Notes under the pieces: generated by a model
Seen by the model: the letters and a program-made list of their open reading frames with translations, nothing else
What the model was told of the DNA's origin: nothing
The model's database searches: none
Program-made: the position numbers and the translations under genes
From: Chloroflexota bacterium
GTDB lineage: Archaea; Iainarchaeota; Iainarchaeia; Iainarchaeales; GCA-2688035
DNA: 7,346 bases
Assembly (NCBI GenBank): GCA_030634785.1
Contig: DAOWAC010000049.1
Location: 1 to 7,346, forward strand
Direction of reading: 5' to 3'
Shown here: in pieces, positions 5,614 to 7,346 of the stretch
How positions within the stretch are numbered: the stretch's first letter is position 1
Layout: each line of letters begins with the position of its first letter

Positions 5614-5626
5614 ATATTAAAATATG
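5614..5626 (+). promoter_or_regulatory. TATA-like element for the box C/D sRNA
   Basis: ATATTAAAATATG on the plus strand is centred near 5620, about 26 nt before 5646, four bases before the first C box at 5650. The spacing fits a transcript that begins at the sRNA 5' end. Confidence 0.45.
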
Positions 5627-5637
5627 TTCTCGACTTC

Positions 5638-5646
5638 TTTATATAT
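5638..5646 (-). promoter_or_regulatory. TATA box, probably for tRNA-Glu
   Basis: The plus strand shows TTTATATAT; on the minus strand ATATATAAA would place a start near 5617, giving tRNA-Glu a 20-nt leader. It is interleaved with the plus-strand sRNA promoter, so the two divergent units share about 35 bases. It is near-symmetrical, so its direction is inferred from the neighbours. Confidence 0.45.
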
Positions 5647-5721
5647 ATTGTGATGAGCAGGCTGAGAACTGAGCAATGAGGCTTTTTGTCTTATTGTGAT
5701 GAAGAAGATTATGAGTTCTGA
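5646..5721 (+). ncRNA. Box C/D guide sRNA targeting elongator tRNA-Met (sR-tMet-like)
   Basis: Boxes in order: C GTGATGA (5650-5656), 12-nt guide, D' CTGA (5669-5672), C' GTGATGA (5696-5702), 15-nt guide, D CTGA (5718-5721). Both C boxes are perfect and lie in an 11-bp direct repeat TATTGTGATGA (5646-5656, 5692-5702). The D guide GATTATGAGT (5707-5716) is fully complementary to the anticodon arm of tRNA-Met at 6512-6585, with an extra U.G pair; the fifth base before box D (G5713) pairs with wobble base C34. The D' guide CAGGCTGAG (5658-5666) complements 9 nt of the D-arm of the same tRNA, placing C13 at the fifth position. The D'-C' spacer forms AATGAGGC/GTCTTATT with a T5 loop. Cm34 of elongator tRNA-Met made by a C/D sRNP is known in Haloferax. 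The terminal stem next to boxes C and D is weak. Confidence 0.8.
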
Positions 5722-5753
5722 AAACGCATTTTTTTGCCTGCGTTTCTTTTTTT
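5722..5753 (+). terminator. Hairpin and T-run terminator of the sRNA
   Basis: AAACGCA (5722-5728) pairs perfectly with TGCGTTT (5739-5745), followed by C and a T-rich tract to 5753. The stem begins directly after box D. It also lies just beyond the stop of the minus-strand DUF4430 gene and could serve that transcript too. Confidence 0.6.
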
Positions 5754-5761
5754 CTTAAAAA

Positions 5762-6208
5762 TTAACCAGTGTATGAATCAAAGGAATCTATTTTCCATTC
5801 AATGGCTGTATCTTCTTCGAATATAATACTGCTTATTCCAACCATTGCTTCTTCGTCATTTACAAAAAGTTTCCAGAATTCATTTGCTCTTGGTGTTATT
5901 CCATTGATTGAATCAATCATTACTCCCATTTCTCCATAATCAGTAAATTCTACTTCTGCAATTTCCTGCATTGCTTCAAATGCATTTGTTCCTTTTGAAA
6001 TTTCTGTAGTTGTATCCAAAACTGTTTCTTCGTTTGCAACTGCTTTGAATGAAACATTTACTTTTTCATATGGTGAAGTGTATTCAACCGGAACACCGCT
6101 TATAAAAACAAACCACAGTATAAGAAGTCCTAAAAGCAAGGCTACAAGTTTTAGGTCAAAAAGCCTGCTTTTTTTGGCAACTGATTGTTCTTTTTTTGTT
6201 TCATCCAT
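5762..6208 (-). CDS. Membrane-anchored DUF4430 (transcobalamin-like C-terminal) protein
   Basis: A 148-aa protein. A short charged N-terminus precedes one membrane segment (about 20-38, LVALLLGLLILWFVFISG), so the rest should face outside as a signal-anchored domain. Residues 74-140 show the DUF4430 pattern: GTNAFEAMQ, YGEMGVMIDSINGI, NEFWKLFVNDEEAMVGI and a final DTAIEWKI strand. This fold occurs at the end of cobalamin-binding proteins and in many prokaryotic surface proteins, where it is thought to bind ligands or partners. The ATG is one base after the stop of the upstream gene, with GTGAGGA as ribosome binding site, so the two are co-transcribed. The gene appears intact. Confidence 0.8.
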   Translation of the reverse strand: MDETKKEQSVAKKSRLFDLKLVALLLGLLILWFVFISGVPVEYTSPYEKVNVSFKAVANEETVLDTTTEISKGTNAFEAMQEIAEVEFTDYGEMGVMIDSINGITPRANEFWKLFVNDEEAMVGISSIIFEEDTAIEWKIDSFDSYTG

Positions 6209-6209
6209 T

Positions 6210-6443
6210 TTAAGTCCTCACTAAAAGTTTTAGCCTGTTGATTACTGTTGTGTCTTCAAGAACAGGATTGCTTATTATTGCTCTGTCAAATATTGGTGTG
6301 ATTAACAATGGGGCTTTCCACCAAGTATCTTGCTTTGCAAATGGAAGCATGCAGCTCATTATTGGGTTGTTGTTTGGTGTAAATTTTAAGAGTCTGTAGG
6401 CATTGCAGAAAAGTATGCTTAAAACATATTTCAAAATCTTCAT
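6210..6443 (-). pseudogene. Short membrane-protein gene (77 aa), probably a shortened ECF S-component-like protein
   Basis: ATG 6443 is preferred to the in-frame TTG at 6452. The N-terminal half, MKILKYVLSILFCNAYRLL then TPNNNPIMSCMLPFAKQDTWWKA, resembles from memory the start of polytopic ECF-type S-component-like proteins ('R-L-P-NxxPIM---PF-K---WW-A'). Such proteins run to roughly 170-180 aa with several membrane helices; here the frame moves straight to LLITPIFDRAIIS and stops at 77 aa with at most two weak hydrophobic segments. I found no obvious continuation in the other two minus-strand frames, so an internal deletion is more likely than a single frameshift. Adjacency to a DUF4430 gene fits a lost transporter pairing. 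A functional small protein is the alternative. Confidence 0.45.
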
Positions 6444-6511
6444 TTTTCTCAATCAATTAACTGCTTTTCTTTTTTTAAGTTTAATTGCTTGATAATAGCA
6501 TAAATAAATAT

Positions 6512-6585
6512 GCCGGAGGAGGGATATGAACCCTCGGCCTTTCGATTATGAGTCGAACGCTCTAACCAGGCTGAGCTACTCCGGC
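6512..6585 (-). tRNA. Elongator tRNA-Met (anticodon CAT)
   Basis: Minus strand: acceptor GCCGGAG/CTCCGGC, D-arm GCTCAGCCTGGTTAGAGC, anticodon stem TTCGA/TCGAA with loop CTCATAA, T-arm GAGGG-TTCATAT-CCCTC. The anticodon is CAT. G1-C72 and the lack of a GGG/CCC anticodon stem exclude the initiator. The ACTCATAAT core (A31-U39 closing the loop) matches archaeal elongator Met better than tRNA-Ile2, whose loop is usually closed by G-C. Discriminator is A; no CCA and no intron. C34 is minus-strand position 6550, the predicted methylation target of the sRNA at 5646-5721. Confidence 0.93.
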
Positions 6586-6613
6586 ATTATAAGAATTTTT
6601 AGTTCAATTAACC

Positions 6614-6621
6614 TTTAAATA
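6614..6621 (-). promoter_or_regulatory. TATA box for tRNA-Met
   Basis: Minus-strand TATTTAAA is centred near 6617, predicting transcription from about 6591, six bases before the mature tRNA 5' end. It lies in the 75-base gap after the RpiA-like gene. Confidence 0.5.
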
Positions 6622-6660
6622 GTGACTTTTTGTTTGCATTAGTGCTTTGCAGAGAATATA

Positions 6661-7346
6661 TCAAAGCCTAATAATGCCTTTTTCTTTTGTAGGAAACTTA
6701 TTTTGGTTACTGTAATCAAGTCTTGAAAGCATGTCAAGACTGCCGTTGTGTAACAAAACACGGTCAGCATATCCTATAAAAAGCCCTGTTTCAAGCACTC
6801 CTGGAATGTCTTTTGCCTGAAATTCCAAATCTTCCAATGAATATATTTCGTCAACGTTTACGTCAATAACATAATGGCCTGTTTCTGTTTTGAACATTCT
6901 TCCATTTTTTTCCCTTGCTTTTGCTATTCCAAGTTTTTCGAGCTGTAGCAGGGTTCTTTTCCATCCAAAAGAACAGACTTCGAACGGAATCAGTCCTTTT
7001 AATGGTTTGCCATAATTTTTTGCTTCTGTTATTACAATAAGTTCTGCTGCACTTTGTGCAATCATTTTGTCTCTTACAAAGCTTCCTGATTCTCTTTCAA
7101 TAAAATTAAATTCTTTGTCTACAAGGTCAACAAATTCAATTGCGAGGTCAATTTCTCTGTCATTTATTGTTGTTGTCTTTATGTCAAGGTCATTCAAAAT
7201 TTGTGCAATTTTGCTATTTGTTGGAACAACTCTTACATCAATTTCTTCTTCTTCAATTTTCAACGCAAGCTTTTTTACAAACCTTATGCTTTCAGGACTT
7301 GTTCCAAATGAAAGTATCATATTGTTTGAAACATACTTTGCAATGA
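6661..7346 (-). CDS. RpiA-like protein with altered active site (N-terminus outside window)
   Basis: The frame continues past ATG 7320 to the right edge (IAKYVSNNMILSFGTSPES), and that upstream stretch fits the RpiA N-terminus, so the true start is outside. RpiA landmarks, numbered from M at 7320: FGTSPES (5-11, phosphate loop, GTGST in the family), VVPTNS, AIEFVDLVD (60-68, for AIDGADEVD), IERESGSFVRDK (74-85, for IKGGGAALTREK), PFEVCSFGW and PGVLETGLF. An ungapped alignment to the E. coli active site gives Asp81 to Glu62, Asp84 kept as Asp65, Lys94 to Glu75, and Glu103 to Asp84. Ribose-5-phosphate isomerase activity is therefore doubtful; a sugar-phosphate-sensing role on the same fold is possible. 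A 20-residue polar tail follows the usual end. Confidence 0.8.
   Translation of the reverse strand, partial: IAKYVSNNMILSFGTSPESIRFVKKLALKIEEEEIDVRVVPTNSKIAQILNDLDIKTTTINDREIDLAIEFVDLVDKEFNFIERESGSFVRDKMIAQSAAELIVITEAKNYGKPLKGLIPFEVCSFGWKRTLLQLEKLGIAKAREKNGRMFKTETGHYVIDVNVDEIYSLEDLEFQAKDIPGVLETGLFIGYADRVLLHNGSLDMLSRLDYSNQNKFPTKEKGIIRL

Noticed and set aside
5657..5672. D' guide of the sRNA matching the tRNA-Glu anticodon loop (TTCTCA)
   Set aside because: Only 6 nt pair and the fifth-base rule would fall on C36, which is not a known site. The 9-nt match to the tRNA-Met D-arm is better.
5478..5672. Plus-strand frame of 64 codons crossing tRNA-Glu
   Set aside because: It runs antisense through the whole tRNA gene and both promoter elements, with no ribosome binding site.
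5673..5679. GCAATGA as the C' box close to D'
   Set aside because: It has two mismatches to RTGATGA and no D box at proper distance. The perfect GTGATGA at 5696 with CTGA at 5718 fits far better.
1..7346. CRISPR array, insertion sequence or prophage genes
   Set aside because: No regularly spaced repeats, no transposase, integrase or phage-like proteins, and no long terminal inverted repeats were seen on either strand.

Overview
The window looks like part of an AT-rich archaeal chromosome, most likely from a small-genome (DPANN-type, Woesearchaeota/Pacearchaeota-like) lineage. This rests on tRNA genes with no encoded CCA, TATA-like elements about 26 nt upstream of inferred starts, short leaders or GGTGA-type ribosome binding sites, a box C/D guide RNA, and archaeal-type families (DUF116, a Tes-like radical SAM protein, an RpiA-like protein, a JAMM-like protein). 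The lineage is inferred from gene content and style, not from a marker phylogeny.

Layout. The left edge carries the C-terminal part of a plus-strand radical SAM protein and a possible tiny very basic protein. They converge on a long run of minus-strand genes: tRNA-Thr(TGT), a DUF116 protein, an unrecognised 82-aa protein with a hairpin-rich upstream region, an OB-fold-like protein paired with a 66-aa protein, and then an operon of aldehyde dehydrogenase, SAM-dependent methyltransferase and a possible 43-aa protein. Next come a strongly basic JAMM-motif (MPN/JAB-like) protein, tRNA-Glu(CTC), a membrane-anchored DUF4430 protein with a short, probably degraded membrane protein gene in front of it, elongator tRNA-Met(CAT), and an RpiA-like protein cut by the right edge.

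The most interesting element is a plus-strand box C/D sRNA at about 5646-5721, in a gap otherwise flanked by minus-strand genes. It has two perfect C boxes, two D boxes, its own TATA element and a strong hairpin/T-run terminator. The guide before box D matches the anticodon arm of the elongator tRNA-Met encoded 0.8 kb away, and the 'fifth base from box D' rule falls exactly on wobble base C34. The second guide matches 9 nt of the D-arm of the same tRNA. The spacer between boxes D' and C' folds into an 8-bp hairpin instead of being a short loop.

Other points: the RpiA-like protein has lost catalytic Lys94 and changed Asp81 and Glu103 (E. coli numbering); the JAMM-like protein fits HxHx7SxxD exactly; and the trailer of tRNA-Glu contains a 9-nt perfect complement to its own D-arm. 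No mobile elements or CRISPR arrays were seen.
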